Under the pieces are notes generated by a model. The model saw nothing but the letters and a program-made list of their open reading frames with translations, had not been told where the DNA came from and ran no database searches. From positions 1,240,001 to 1,304,000 of the forward strand of contig NZ_RJJY01000002.1 in NCBI RefSeq assembly GCF_003751085.1: DNA of 64,000 nucleotides, written 5' to 3'. Shown in pieces: positions 45,489 to 54,005 of this stretch (the stretch's first letter is position 1; every line of letters begins with the position of its first letter). The stretch comes from Micromonospora sp. Llam0 (GTDB lineage Bacteria; Actinomycetota; Actinomycetes; Mycobacteriales; Micromonosporaceae). The position numbers and the translations under genes are program-made.

Positions 45489-45506
45489 TCTGTCGATCGG
45501 GACCGC

Positions 45507-46223
45507 TCAGCCTTCGCTGGTCGCCTCGTGCAGGTCCTTGACCACGTTCGGGTCCACCGGCACGCCCGGCCCCATGGTGGTGGTCAGCACGACCTTCCTG
45601 AGGTACTTGCCCTTGGCAGCGGACGGCTTGGCCCGCAGCACCTCGTCGAGCACGGCCGCGTAGTTGTCGATCAACTGGGCCTCGCCGAACGAGGCCTTCC
45701 CGATGATCAGGTGCAGGTTGGAGTGCTTGTCCACCCGGAAGGCGATCTTGCCGCCCTTGATGTCCGAGACGGCTTTGGTCACGTCCATGGTGACCGTGCC
45801 GGTCTTCGGGTTCGGCATCAGGCCGCGCGGGCCCAGGATCCGCGCGATCCGGCCGATCTTCGCCATCTGGTCCGGAGTGGCGATCGCCGCGTCGAAGTCC
45901 AGCCAGCCGCCCTGGATCCGGGCGACCAGATCGTCGGTGCCGACCTCGTCCGCGCCGGCGGCGACGGCCTCCTCCGCCTTCGCCCCGGCGGCGAAGACGA
46001 TCACCCGGGCCGTCTTGCCCGTACCGTGCGGCAGGTTGACCGTGCCGCGGACCATCTGGTCCGCCTTACGCGGGTCGATGCCGAGGCGCATCGCGACCTC
46101 GACCGTGGCGTCGAACTTCGCCGAACTGGTTTCCTTGGCCAACTTCACCGCCTCGGCCGGGGCGTACAGCTTCGTCCGGTCGATCTGCTCGGTGGCCTTG
46201 CGGTAGTTCTTGCTGCGCTGCAT
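45507..46223 (-). CDS. rplA: Ribosomal protein L1 (uL1)
   Basis: 238 residues, L1 stalk that moves deacylated tRNA out of the E site. [75 protein letters not shown] and [14 protein letters not shown] match. ATG start, 92 bp after rplK. Confidence 0.98.
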   Translation of the reverse strand: MQRSKNYRKATEQIDRTKLYAPAEAVKLAKETSSAKFDATVEVAMRLGIDPRKADQMVRGTVNLPHGTGKTARVIVFAAGAKAEEAVAAGADEVGTDDLVARIQGGWLDFDAAIATPDQMAKIGRIARILGPRGLMPNPKTGTVTMDVTKAVSDIKGGKIAFRVDKHSNLHLIIGKASFGEAQLIDNYAAVLDEVLRAKPSAAKGKYLRKVVLTTTMGPGVPVDPNVVKDLHEATSEG

Positions 46224-46315
46224 TGTCTCTGGCTCCTGTGGTCACTGGCGGGCGACGCCGTGCGCGCGCCCTCCCACGTCGGTCGGCTCCGACCCGCAGT
46301 CGCGGGTCGGGACGG

Positions 46316-46747
46316 TCACTCCTTGACGGTGATGCCCATCGACCGGGCGGTCCCGGTGATGATCTTCTCCGCCTGCTCGATGCTGTTCGCGTTGAGGTCG
46401 GCCATCTTCTTCTCGGCGATCTCCCGCAGCTGGGCGGTGGTCACCTGGCCGACCTTGGTGGTGTGCGGCACACCCGAGCCCTTCTGGACCCCGGCGGCCT
46501 TGAGCAGCAGCCGGGCAGCGGGCGGGGTCTTCAGCACGAAGGTGAAGGACCGGTCCTCGTACACGCTGATCTCAGCGGGCACGATGTCGCCCCGCTGGGA
46601 TTCGGTCTGCGCGTTGTACGACTTGCAGAACTCCATGATGTTCACGCCGTGCTGACCCAGCGCCGGACCGACCGGCGGCGCCGGGGTGGCCTGACCCGCC
46701 GGCAACTGCAGCGTGAACGTCTTGACGAGCTTCTTCTTCGGAGGCAT
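46316..46747 (-). CDS. rplK: Ribosomal protein L11 (uL11)
   Basis: 143 residues, GTPase-associated centre and thiostrepton target. [72 protein letters not shown] segment reads [16 protein letters not shown], and [19 protein letters not shown]. The N-terminal proline-rich hinge is unchanged. ATG start. Confidence 0.98.
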   Translation of the reverse strand: MPPKKKLVKTFTLQLPAGQATPAPPVGPALGQHGVNIMEFCKSYNAQTESQRGDIVPAEISVYEDRSFTFVLKTPPAARLLLKAAGVQKGSGVPHTTKVGQVTTAQLREIAEKKMADLNANSIEQAEKIITGTARSMGITVKE

Positions 46748-46882
46748 GTCACTTCCTGGGGCTTGATCTGGTGTTCCGCACCGGATCTGCGGGACGTCAC
46801 CGGCGACTGGCCGTCGTCCGGCACGGGCTGGCGAGCCCTCGACACGCGCGCACGGTCAGGCGCGGCCCAGGGCCGACGTTCT

Positions 46883-46912
46883 AGGTTAGCGCAGCTGACG
46901 GCGGCAACCCCA
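46883..46912 (-). promoter_or_regulatory. Possible promoter of rplK-rplA
   Basis: Just beyond the nusG terminator the minus strand reads TTGCCG, 18 bases, TAGAAC; an overlapping TAACCT (46888-46883) is an alternative -10. The -35 lies in the terminator arm, so both signals may share sequence. Confidence 0.35.
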
Positions 46913-46930
46913 GCTGGGGTTGCCGCCGTC
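46897..46930 (-). terminator. Terminator palindrome of secE-nusG
   Basis: Perfect 34-bp palindrome (17-bp half sites, centre AG|CT), 58 bp after the nusG stop. No U tract. Confidence 0.85.
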
Positions 46931-46987
46931 GGTGTGCAGCAGTGGTTGCGCAGGCGCCGGAGAACCCCCGGCCCGGCTGCGCCCGGG

Positions 46988-47800
46988 TCAGATCTTGGCG
47001 ACCTGGTTGAAGTTCAGCTCCACCGGGGTCTCCCGACCGAAGATCGACACCAGCACCTTCAGCTTCTGCTGGTCGGCGTTGATCTCGCTGATCGTGGCCG
47101 GCAACGAGGCGAACGCGCCGTCGGTCACGGTGACCGAGTCGCCGACCTCGAAGTCCAGCACCTTGACCTCGGGCTTGGCCTTCTTGGGCTCGGCCGCCAC
47201 CGCCGGGACGAGCCACTTGAGCACCTCGTTGAGCGACAACGGCGCCGGTCGGTCGGCCCGGTCGGTCGCCCCGACGAAGCCGGTGACGCCCGGGGTGTTG
47301 CGCACGCAGGAGTACGACTCCGGGGTGAGGTCCATCCGGACCAGGATGTAGCCGGGGAAGACCTTGTTCTGCACCTGGAGCCGCTTGCCGTTCTTGACCT
47401 CGACCTCCTCCCGGGTCGGCACCTCGACCTGGAAGATGTACTCCTCCATGTCGAGGCTGGTGATCCGGGTCTCGAGGTTGGTCTTGACCTTGTTCTCGTA
47501 GCCGGCGTAAGAGTGCACCACGTACCAGTCGCCTGGCGCGTAGCGCAGCTTCTGCCGCAGCTCGGCGACCGGGTCGAACTCCTCGTCGTCGGCCGCAGCA
47601 GCGGGTTCGGCGGCCTCGGCCGCTGAACTGTCCGGACTGTCCGACCCAGCGGCGGAGCCGTTGGCGTCGGCCGGGGAGTCGTCCGCCCCGGCAGCGGGGA
47701 CCGGTGGTGCGCTGGCGGCCTCAACCGACTCATCAGCCGCCGCCGTGGCCACCGTCGACTGGTCGTCGGTGACGCCGGCGGTCTCGTCGTACTCAGGCAC
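46988..47800 (-). CDS. nusG: Transcription termination/antitermination factor NusG
   Basis: 270 residues against 181 in E. coli. Residues 1 to about 85 are an acidic Ala/Ser/Asp-rich extension, typical of actinobacteria. NGN domain: [72 protein letters not shown]-terminal KOW domain: [42 protein letters not shown] start. Follows secE by 23 bp. Confidence 0.98.
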   Translation of the reverse strand: MPEYDETAGVTDDQSTVATAAADESVEAASAPPVPAAGADDSPADANGSAAGSDSPDSSAAEAAEPAAAADDEEFDPVAELRQKLRYAPGDWYVVHSYAGYENKVKTNLETRITSLDMEEYIFQVEVPTREEVEVKNGKRLQVQNKVFPGYILVRMDLTPESYSCVRNTPGVTGFVGATDRADRPAPLSLNEVLKWLVPAVAAEPKKAKPEVKVLDFEVGDSVTVTDGAFASLPATISEINADQQKLKVLVSIFGRETPVELNFNQVAKI

Positions 47801-47823
47801 GCTTGCTCACTTCCGTCACAAAA

Positions 47824-48213
47824 TCAGCTGGGGTTGCCGAATACCCACAGCACACCCTTGGCGAACACGAAGTCCAGCCCGGCCACGATGGTCAGCATGA
47901 CCGCGATGAACACGACCACCACGGCGGTGTAGGTCAGCAACTCCTTACGAGTCGGCCAGATGACCTTACGCAGCTCGGCGACCACTTCGCGGACGAACCG
48001 GATGATCCGCCCGAAAAACCCCACCCCGGCCTCGGACTTCGCCTTCGGTCGTCCCTCCGACGACTCCGCCTTGGCCTTGCTCCGGGTGGCCGTGCCACCC
48101 CGCGCCGCCGGCTCGTCGTCGTCGACCTCGTCCTCGACCGACGTCTCGTCGATCGACTCGTCCTCGGGGCGGTCGTCCGCGGCGTCATCGCCACGCCGGT
48201 TCCTCTCGGCCAT
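47824..48213 (-). CDS. secE: Protein translocase subunit SecE
   Basis: 129 residues. The first ~65 are a charged, mostly acidic extension; the conserved part is GFFGRIIRFVREVVAELRKV followed by IWPTRKELLTYTAVVVVFIA and one transmembrane helix (about 93-115). Single-helix SecE clamps SecY. ATG start. Upstream is tRNA-Trp, downstream nusG. Confidence 0.96.
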   Translation of the reverse strand: MAERNRRGDDAADDRPEDESIDETSVEDEVDDDEPAARGGTATRSKAKAESSEGRPKAKSEAGVGFFGRIIRFVREVVAELRKVIWPTRKELLTYTAVVVVFIAVMLTIVAGLDFVFAKGVLWVFGNPS

Positions 48214-48347
48214 CTCGCCCTCCGTCGGGGTGATCGGGTCGCGCGCCAGGTAAGACGCGCTGCGTCGTGCACGTCGGCCATTCCCCTTGCGGGACGGCCG
48301 CCAACGGGGACGGCAGCCGACCCACCGGGTCGGTCAGGCCTTGGGCG

Positions 48348-48420
<73 letters not shown>

Positions 48421-48503
48421 GTGCGGGTCGGCAACCCCACCCAACCCCGCGAGGCGCAGGGCCACGCAGGACTGAACAGGGGTCACAGGCCCCACGGCGG
48501 ACC

Positions 48504-48533
48504 AGTGTACGGGTAGAGCCACCACTTTCCCAA
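48504..48533 (-). promoter_or_regulatory. Promoter of tRNA-Trp-secE-nusG
   Basis: TTGGGA (48533-48528), 18-base spacer, TACACT (48509-48504), about 85 bp before the tRNA. Confidence 0.6.
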
Positions 48534-48576
48534 CCGGTACCGGCACCGCGCGTACCCGGGCCGGTACCACCGGCCG

Positions 48577-48969
48577 TCAGCGCGGGGTACGAACCAGTGC
48601 CCGGGCCTGGCTGAGCACCTTCTCGCCGGCACAGATGGCGGTCACGTCGATCCGGGTCAACCCGTCCTCGGTGGTGCCCTTGACCACCCCGGTCACCTCG
48701 ACCTCGGTGCCCTCGTCGTCGTCCGGGACCACCACCGGGCGGGTGAACCGGACCGAGTACTCGACCACCGCGTCCGCCGATCCGGCCCACTGCGCCACCG
48801 CGCGCCCGGCCAACGCCATGGTGAGCATGCCGTGGGCGATGACACCTGGCAGGCCGACCCCGGTGGCGAACCGGTCGCTCCAGTGGATGGGGTTGAAGTC
48901 GCCGGAGGCTCCGGCGTAGCGGACGAGGTCGGCCCGGGTGACCCGGAACCGTTGCGGAGTCAGCTCCAT
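48577..48969 (-). CDS. MaoC-like (R)-specific enoyl hydratase/dehydratase, HadB-type
   Basis: 130-residue single hot-dog domain with the catalytic hydratase 2 motif SGDFNPIHWSDRFATGVGLP (Asp and His) and GVIAHGMLTMALAG. Such proteins hydrate/dehydrate (R)-3-hydroxyacyl thioesters, usually as a heterodimer with a partner lacking the motif. ATG start one base after the stop of the partner 48971-49420. The position rpmG - hadA - hadB - secE - nusG is that of mycobacterial HadAB, which dehydrates 3-hydroxyacyl-ACP in FAS-II. The substrate here is unknown. Confidence 0.87.
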   Translation of the reverse strand: MELTPQRFRVTRADLVRYAGASGDFNPIHWSDRFATGVGLPGVIAHGMLTMALAGRAVAQWAGSADAVVEYSVRFTRPVVVPDDDEGTEVEVTGVVKGTTEDGLTRIDVTAICAGEKVLSQARALVRTPR

Positions 48970-48970
48970 C

Positions 48971-49420
48971 TCAGTCCTCCCCCCGGACGACCAGCTTCAT
49001 CCAGACCGTGACCACCGGTTCACCGGTAGCCGCAGTGGCGACCTCGGTACGGACGGTGAGGAAGTCGTGGCCACTGCGGGACATGATCTCCTCGATGGTG
49101 TCGGTGCACACCAGTTCGTCGCCGGCCACCACCGGGCGGACGTACCGGAACCGCTGGTCGCCGTGCACGACCCGGCTGTAGTCGATCGCGAGATCGGGGT
49201 CGGAGATCACCCGCTCGGACGAGGACATGGTGACCGCAACCGGGAAGGTCGGTGGCGCGACCACGTCCGGATAGCCCGCTTTGCGGGCCGCATCCGGATC
49301 GTGGTGGACGGCATCGCTGGCCCCGATGGCGGCGGCGAACTCGCGGATCTTCTCCCGCCCCACCAGGTACGTGGCACCGGGCGGGTAACTGCGGCCGACT
49401 AAGGACGGATCCATGGGCAT
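48971..49420 (-). CDS. MaoC N-terminal-type hydratase subunit, HadA-type
   Basis: 149 residues from ATG 49420 (ATG 49414 is possible). Hot-dog fold of the MaoC_dehydrat_N/FAS1_DH family: VGRSYPPGATYLVGREKIRE, FAAAIGASDAVHHD, VAPPTFPVAVTM, VVHGDQRFRYVRPVVAGDEL. It lacks the Asp..His hydratase motif and should be the structural, chain-binding subunit of a heterodimer with the next gene. Follows rpmG by 63 bp. Confidence 0.85.
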   Translation of the reverse strand: MPMDPSLVGRSYPPGATYLVGREKIREFAAAIGASDAVHHDPDAARKAGYPDVVAPPTFPVAVTMSSSERVISDPDLAIDYSRVVHGDQRFRYVRPVVAGDELVCTDTIEEIMSRSGHDFLTVRTEVATAATGEPVVTVWMKLVVRGED

Positions 49421-49483
49421 GCGCAGCAACCTACCCGCTGGCCCGTACCCGGACGACGCGCGGGCCGCCCGGAACGGCGAGGG

Positions 49484-49651
49484 TCAGCGGGTCTCGCGGT
49501 GCAGCGTGTGCTTGCCGTCCCGGCGGCAGAACTTCTTCAGCTCGATGCGGTCCGGGTCGTTCCGGCGGTTCTTCCGCGTGATGTAGTTGCGCTCCTTGCA
49601 CTCCACACACGCCAAAGTGATCTTTGGACGGACGTCGGTCGCCTTGGCCAC
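49484..49651 (-). CDS. rpmG: Ribosomal protein L33 (bL33)
   Basis: 55 residues. [55 protein letters not shown]. Zinc-type L33 has four cysteines; here Cys15, Cys18 and Cys42 are kept but the fourth position is Asp45, so the site may be weakened or use other ligands. GTG start preceded by GAGGAAGG. Leads rpmG-hadA-hadB. Confidence 0.96.
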   Translation of the reverse strand: MAKATDVRPKITLACVECKERNYITRKNRRNDPDRIELKKFCRRDGKHTLHRETR

Positions 49652-49693
49652 GGCGGGGTGCCTTCCTCGCTATCGGAACAACTACAGCGTGCC

Positions 49694-49723
49694 AGCGTAG
49701 CCTGCGGCAGCGCGGACATGCAA
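49694..49723 (-). promoter_or_regulatory. Candidate promoter of rpmG-hadA-hadB
   Basis: TTGCAT (49723-49718), 18-base spacer, TACGCT (49699-49694), 43 bp upstream of the rpmG start. Confidence 0.5.
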
Positions 49724-49785
49724 AGCGGGCGCCTGCGACGCCCACCCGTACTTCGTACCACCGGCCTCACTCGCGAAGCCGACCG

Positions 49786-49858
49786 TAGCGGTGGCCGGAC
49801 TTGAACCGGCGACACAACGATTATGAGCCGTTTGCTCTACCACCTGAGCTACACCGCC
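49786..49858 (-). tRNA. tRNA-Met, elongator (CAT anticodon)
   Basis: 73 bases on the minus strand: acceptor GGCGGTG/CACCGCT with a G1-U72 wobble, D arm GCTC..GAGC, anticodon loop CTCATAA, T arm GCCGG-TTCAAGT-CCGGC, discriminator A. The normal 1-72 pair and lack of initiator features indicate elongator rather than initiator tRNA. CCA not encoded. Confidence 0.95.
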
Positions 49859-49883
49859 GTGACGGGTCCAGTGGAACCCACTG

Positions 49884-49956
49884 AGCCCCCTTACGGAATC
49901 GAACCGTAGACCTTCTCCTTACCATGGAGACGCTCTGCCGACTGAGCTAAGGGGGC
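49884..49956 (-). tRNA. tRNA-Thr (GGT anticodon)
   Basis: 73 bases on the minus strand: acceptor GCCCCCT/AGGGGGC, D arm GCTC..GAGC, anticodon arm TCTCC-ATGGTAA-GGAGA, T arm TACGG-TTCGATT-CCGTA, discriminator T. CCA not encoded. 25 bp upstream of tRNA-Met, probably co-transcribed. Confidence 0.95.
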
Positions 49957-49992
49957 CGAACACCCACCCGCCTGGGCGGATGCGCACGGGTA

Positions 49993-50021
49993 AGAGTACA
50001 CGGCCCCGCCCGCGAGGTGAA
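49993..50021 (-). promoter_or_regulatory. Candidate promoter of tRNA-Thr-tRNA-Met
   Basis: TTCACC (50021-50016), 17-base spacer, TACTCT (49998-49993), 37 bp before tRNA-Thr. Same -10 as the str promoter. Confidence 0.5.
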
Positions 50022-50074
50022 ATCAGATCAGCCCGTCCACGCCGCCGCAGGTCAGGCCCCCTGCCGGTCGGGGA

Positions 50075-52600
50075 TCAGGGCACCGCCCGCAGCCGGCGAA
50101 CCTCGCTGGACTGCAGGCTCTCCGGGTCGGCCTGGGCCTCGTACCAGGCGGCCAGCCGCTCGTACGGCAACGGACGGCTGAACAGGAAGCCCTGCCCGAC
50201 CTGGCAGCCGATGTCCTGCAGCAGCTCCAGGGTCAACTCGCTCTCCACGCCCTCGGCCACCACGGTCAGGCCGAACTGCTGGGACAGCGTCACGACCGCG
50301 TTGACGATCGCCAGGTCCCCCGGGTCGGTCGCCATCCCCTGCACGAACGACCGGTCGACCTTCACCTCGTGCACCGGCAGCCGGCGCAGGTGCGCCAGCG
50401 AGGTGTATCCGGTGCCGAAGTCGTCGACGGACAGCCGCACCCCGAGGTCGCGCAGCCGCCGCAGGGTCGGCATCGGCCGGTCCGTACCGTCCAGCACACC
50501 CGCCTCGGCGATCTCCAGGGTAAGCAGCTCCGGAGCGACCTGCGCCTCGTCCAGCAGGGTCCGGACCAGCTCGGGAAACTCCGGATCGGTCAGGGTACGG
50601 GCGGACAGGTTGACGGCCACCGGCAACGGCTGCTGACCGACGTTCCACTCCCGGCTACGGCGCAGCCCTTCGCGCAGCACGAACTCGGTCAGCCGACCGA
50701 GTTGGCCGGTGTGTTCGGCGACCGCGACGAAGTCCTCCGGCGAGACCGAGCCTTGGGTCGGATGCTCCCACCGGGTCAGGCACTCGACCCCGACCAGCCG
50801 GCGGCCGTGCAGCGTCACCTTCGGCTGGTAGTAGACCTCCAACTGCGTCTCGTCCAGCGCGACCCGCAGGTCACCGGCGAGCCCGAGCCGACGTACCGAG
50901 CGGGACTCCAACGCCGGATTGAACAGCTGGACGCCGCCGGACACCGACTTCGCCGCCGTCGCGGCCAGGTCCGCCCGCTGCAGCAGCGTCGCGGCGTCGC
51001 TGCCGTGGTCGGGGTGCACCGCCACACCGGCCACGGTGTCGACGTCCAGGGTCAACGCGCCGAAGACCATCTGGTCGCGGATCTGGTCACGGAGCTCGAC
51101 CGCAAGCTGTACGGCGTACTCAGCGGCCTCCATCCGCAGGGTGACCACGAACTCGTCCCCGCCGCTGCGGCCGACCAGCGCGGCCGACGGGGCGCTTTCC
51201 CGCAGCCGCCGGGCGACCTCGGCCAGGACCTTGTCCCCGGCCGCGTGGCCGAGCGACTCGTTGACCTGCCGCAGCCCGGCAACGTCGAAGAGCAGGACCG
51301 CGACGACTTCACCCGGGGTCCGGATGGCCACCGACTCGTCGAGCGCGGCGGTCAGCCGGCGGCGGTTGGCCAGCCGGGTCAACCCGTCGTGGGCCGCGTC
51401 GTAGCGCAGCCGGTCGACCAGGCGCGAGTTCTCCACGGCGACTGCGGCATGCACGGCGATCGCTTCCAGTAGCCGCAGGTCACCGGGCCCGAAGTGGGAG
51501 ATGTCCCCGAGCCGGCCGGACACTTCCAGGCAGCCGATCACCAGCGAACCGGCCCGTAGCGGCACCACGACGGCGTCCTTCGTGCCCCAGTCACGAAGTG
51601 CCGTGTCGAACGGGCTGTCGCCGAATTTCGCCCCGACGGCCAGCGAACTCCCGGTCTCGAAGACGTGTTCGCGGATCGATTCCGGAGCGCCGACCGTGTC
51701 GACCAGCCCTTGTCCGTCGGCGGTCGCGGACAGCAGCACCTCGGGATAGCGCCCCTGTTTCGGCAGCCAGAGTGTCGCGTACTCGGACTGCAGCACCTCG
51801 CGGACCCGCTTGAGCAGTACGTCGACGATCGTCCCGTCGTGCGGCGTGTCGGCGATCGCCCGGGTCAACGCGTAGATCTCGGAGAGCGTGCGGTTCTGCC
51901 GCAGTGATTTCGCGTACGACCGGTAGGCCAGCACGAAGAAGGTGATCAGCGCGACCAGCAGGATCAGCGCCCAGTCGCTCTGCGCCAGCAGGATCAGCAC
52001 CACCAGACCGAAGGTGATGTTGATGGAGGCGACGACCAGGGCGGGGACCGTCGTGGTGGTGAGCTCCTTGGTGGACAACCGACCCTGGGCCAGGGTGATC
52101 ACCACGAGCACGGCGACCAGGGTGATGATCTGGCAGGCGATCATCGCCCCGACCAGCGTCAACCAGGTACGCGGCTCGGCGGCGTCGAGCACGTCGGCGT
52201 TGACGACGATCGCGGTGGCTATGGACGTGCCGGCGGCCACGTTCGCGACGTTGAACCACAACTTGACGGGCGGCTGCCGCCGGCTGAGATGACCGACCAC
52301 GGCGGCCAGCACCCGACCGATGATCAGAGTGAGCGGCGGCAGGAAGAACAGACCTAGCAAAAACGGGATCTCGCCGATGTTCAGGGTGAACGACTGCCGG
52401 CGCACCTCGAACAGCAGGATTGCCGCGTGTGCGGCGAGGAAAAGGCCGAAGAACAGCAGGCCCAGCGGCCAATCTCCGGTGGGGTTGGGGTGGCTGATGG
52501 CCAAGGCCACAGAGATGAGTACGGCTATCAGAGCGAGTGGCCCGGTTACGAACCAGGCCCGCCCGGAAGAATGCCGTGAGATCGCCTGTGGCCTTGGCAC
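50075..52600 (-). CDS. Membrane GAF-GGDEF-EAL protein (cyclic di-GMP turnover)
   Basis: 841 residues from GTG 52600, chosen because AAGGGG lies five bases upstream. About seven to eight hydrophobic helices (residues 15-225), a GAF domain (about 245-395), a GGDEF domain (about 400-560: DGLTRLANRRRL, GHAAGDKVL, active site RSGGDEF intact) and an EAL domain (about 585-835). The EAL signature reads ECL (catalytic Glu kept); NLSARTL, DDFGTGYTSL, KVDRSFV and EGVES are all present. Both diguanylate cyclase and phosphodiesterase activities are plausible. It sits 28 bp after a small secreted protein gene, likely one transcript. Confidence 0.92.
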   Translation of the reverse strand: MPRPQAISRHSSGRAWFVTGPLALIAVLISVALAISHPNPTGDWPLGLLFFGLFLAAHAAILLFEVRRQSFTLNIGEIPFLLGLFFLPPLTLIIGRVLAAVVGHLSRRQPPVKLWFNVANVAAGTSIATAIVVNADVLDAAEPRTWLTLVGAMIACQIITLVAVLVVITLAQGRLSTKELTTTTVPALVVASINITFGLVVLILLAQSDWALILLVALITFFVLAYRSYAKSLRQNRTLSEIYALTRAIADTPHDGTIVDVLLKRVREVLQSEYATLWLPKQGRYPEVLLSATADGQGLVDTVGAPESIREHVFETGSSLAVGAKFGDSPFDTALRDWGTKDAVVVPLRAGSLVIGCLEVSGRLGDISHFGPGDLRLLEAIAVHAAVAVENSRLVDRLRYDAAHDGLTRLANRRRLTAALDESVAIRTPGEVVAVLLFDVAGLRQVNESLGHAAGDKVLAEVARRLRESAPSAALVGRSGGDEFVVTLRMEAAEYAVQLAVELRDQIRDQMVFGALTLDVDTVAGVAVHPDHGSDAATLLQRADLAATAAKSVSGGVQLFNPALESRSVRRLGLAGDLRVALDETQLEVYYQPKVTLHGRRLVGVECLTRWEHPTQGSVSPEDFVAVAEHTGQLGRLTEFVLREGLRRSREWNVGQQPLPVAVNLSARTLTDPEFPELVRTLLDEAQVAPELLTLEIAEAGVLDGTDRPMPTLRRLRDLGVRLSVDDFGTGYTSLAHLRRLPVHEVKVDRSFVQGMATDPGDLAIVNAVVTLSQQFGLTVVAEGVESELTLELLQDIGCQVGQGFLFSRPLPYERLAAWYEAQADPESLQSSEVRRLRAVP

Positions 52601-52628
52601 TCGATCCCCTTGGTGTCGGATGCGGCGA

Positions 52629-52844
52629 TCAGGTCCAGCTGAAGTCGTAGAGCGAGACCTGCGCATCCACCGAGGCGTCGAAGCCGTACTTGTCCACCGG
52701 GGAAACCACAGGCACTTCGTCACCGACCGTAACCCAGGCTTGGGCAGCCTGGGCGGCGGTCCCAGCGGTGAACGAGACAGCAATCCCGAGTGCGGCGACC
52801 GCGACGACCCTGCCGAGCCGGCGGCCCATCGTGTGTCCACGCAT
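52629..52844 (-). CDS. Small secreted protein of unknown function
   Basis: 71 residues from ATG 52844 with GGGAG eight bases upstream. The N-terminus is a clear signal peptide: positive MRGHTMGRRLGR, hydrophobic VVAVAALGIAVSFTAG, then a likely AQA cleavage site near residue 33. The mature part is only about 38 residues, acidic and aromatic, ending VSLYDFSWT; no cysteines, no family recognised. Directly upstream (28 bp) of the GGDEF-EAL gene. Confidence 0.65.
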   Translation of the reverse strand: MRGHTMGRRLGRVVAVAALGIAVSFTAGTAAQAAQAWVTVGDEVPVVSPVDKYGFDASVDAQVSLYDFSWT

Positions 52845-53712
52845 GTTACAGACTCCCGTCCAAGGAGGCGAATGAGTTACGCGAATGAGGGGCAGAGTCC
52901 TGATGGTGCCACACCGGACCGCACCAACGGTAGGTTGACGCGGCCGGCCTGCACCTTCGGCACTGCCCATCCTAGCCAATCGGACGAGGAGAACCTTAGC
53001 GGCGGCTTTGCCCTGCGGCTTTCGTCCCGCTGCTGCTCAGGCCGGGTGATCCTGCTCGACGACAGCCAGTGACGCCGCGCAGAGGATTGGCAGCCACGGA
53101 CACTAGGCAAACCCCGCACTCAGCGACGCAACCGGGCCAATATCGTGACCGACATGCCGGATTTATTACGAATCAACGAAGGAAGTGATTTGTTGCTCTT
53201 TTATGCAACTAAAATTCGGGATAGATGGTCAACTGACCGAGTCATCAGCCAGCTGACAACAGACCGTCGCCGGGTCTCGACGCTAAGCCCTGCCGGCCAC
53301 TCGACGGCACCCTTTTCGGTCACGGCTCGGTGTCGGTGGCTACTCGCCGGTTCGGAAATCGCAGCCCAAACGGTGCACTGCGGCCGAGAACACGACCCTG
53401 TCCGGATCGACGGGCCTTCGGGCGCGGCGCGCGGACCAGTTGGGGCACCTCCTCCCCTGCCGACCGGCCCCCAACCGACCGGGATCACGCGGGCCCGTCG
53501 TCGACCTCCGAGACCCACCGACGACGATACGCACCGATCGATTGACGCAGAGCAACCACCCCGGGTCGGTGGCACCGGTCGAGCTTGATGCCACAGGTGC
53601 ATCAAGATGCACCTGTGGCATCAGGCCCGCAGAGGCACCTTGGGGTCCAGGAAGGTGTAGCCCGGAAGCCGTAGCCGGCTGGACCGGGCGGGACGACGTG
53701 CCGACCGTACGA
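52845..53712. other. Gene-poor region with an AT-rich island
   Basis: About 870 bp in which I accept no gene. A -10-like TAGGAT (minus, 52974-52969) may serve the secreted protein gene. 53161-53220 has only 20 G/C in 60 bases, far below the rest of the window. A plus-strand frame (53145-53588) crosses the island but loses any coding bias afterwards. Two large inverted repeats close the region on the right (53586-53623, 53713-53752). Confidence 0.6.
53586..53623. terminator. Perfect 18-bp inverted repeat
   Basis: Arms 53586-53603 and 53606-53623 around AA. Not GC-only (contains gatgccacaggtgcatc), no U tract on either strand. Could be a bidirectional terminator or a protein-binding palindrome. 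Confidence 0.65.
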
Positions 53713-53752
53713 CAACAGCCCTTGACCTGTTGGTGCAGGTCAAGGGCTGTTG
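53713..53752 (-). terminator. Terminator hairpin of tRNA-Tyr
   Basis: Perfect 17-bp arms 53713-53729 and 53736-53752 with loop TTGGTG, eight bases after the encoded CCA of tRNA-Tyr. Confidence 0.8.
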
Positions 53753-53759
53753 GTGCGCC

Positions 53760-53843
53760 TGGTGGCGGGTAGAGGATTCGAACCTCTGTAGCTTTCGCGA
53801 CGGATTTACAGTCCGCTCCCATTGGCCGCTCGGGCAACCCGCC
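53760..53843 (-). tRNA. tRNA-Tyr (GTA anticodon) with encoded CCA
   Basis: Class II tRNA on the minus strand: acceptor GGCGGGT/ACCCGCC, long variable arm (GTCGCGAAAGCTAC region), anticodon loop CTGTAAA, T arm with TTCGAAT, discriminator A and the encoded CCA at 53762-53760. It is the only tRNA here with a genomic CCA. Confidence 0.95.
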
Positions 53844-54005
53844 AGGGCGTGCCGCCTCGTCACGCGAGGCGACGCAGGAAAGGATAGCGGCATGACGGGG
53901 CTCTTCCGCAACCGGGTACCGTCGGCGGGAGTCAACTGTCCGGCAACGTCCGATACACCGTCCGAGACCCGCACCGTCCGAGACCCGCACTGGCAGGAGC
54001 AGACC

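Larger units (their letters stand above)
45175..45506 (-). other. rplJ leader region
   Basis: 332 bp between rplA and rplJ. Contains the rplA terminator (45454-45488), a candidate promoter (45409-45438), a structured leader and an intrinsic attenuator (45251-45282). The leader also has CCGTGCC/GGCACGG arms at 45362-45377, which could be part of the L10-binding fold. Confidence 0.65.

Noticed and set aside
49411..49429. TTG 49429 as start of the HadA-type gene
   Set aside because: ATG 49420 and ATG 49414 lie just downstream with better spacing to AGG and better fit to the family; TTG adds residues with no support.
53145..53588. Possible plus-strand gene starting in the AT-rich island
   Set aside because: The first part is AT-rich with no codon bias and the rest is low-complexity Arg/Pro; no ribosome binding site and it runs through flanking hairpin sequence.
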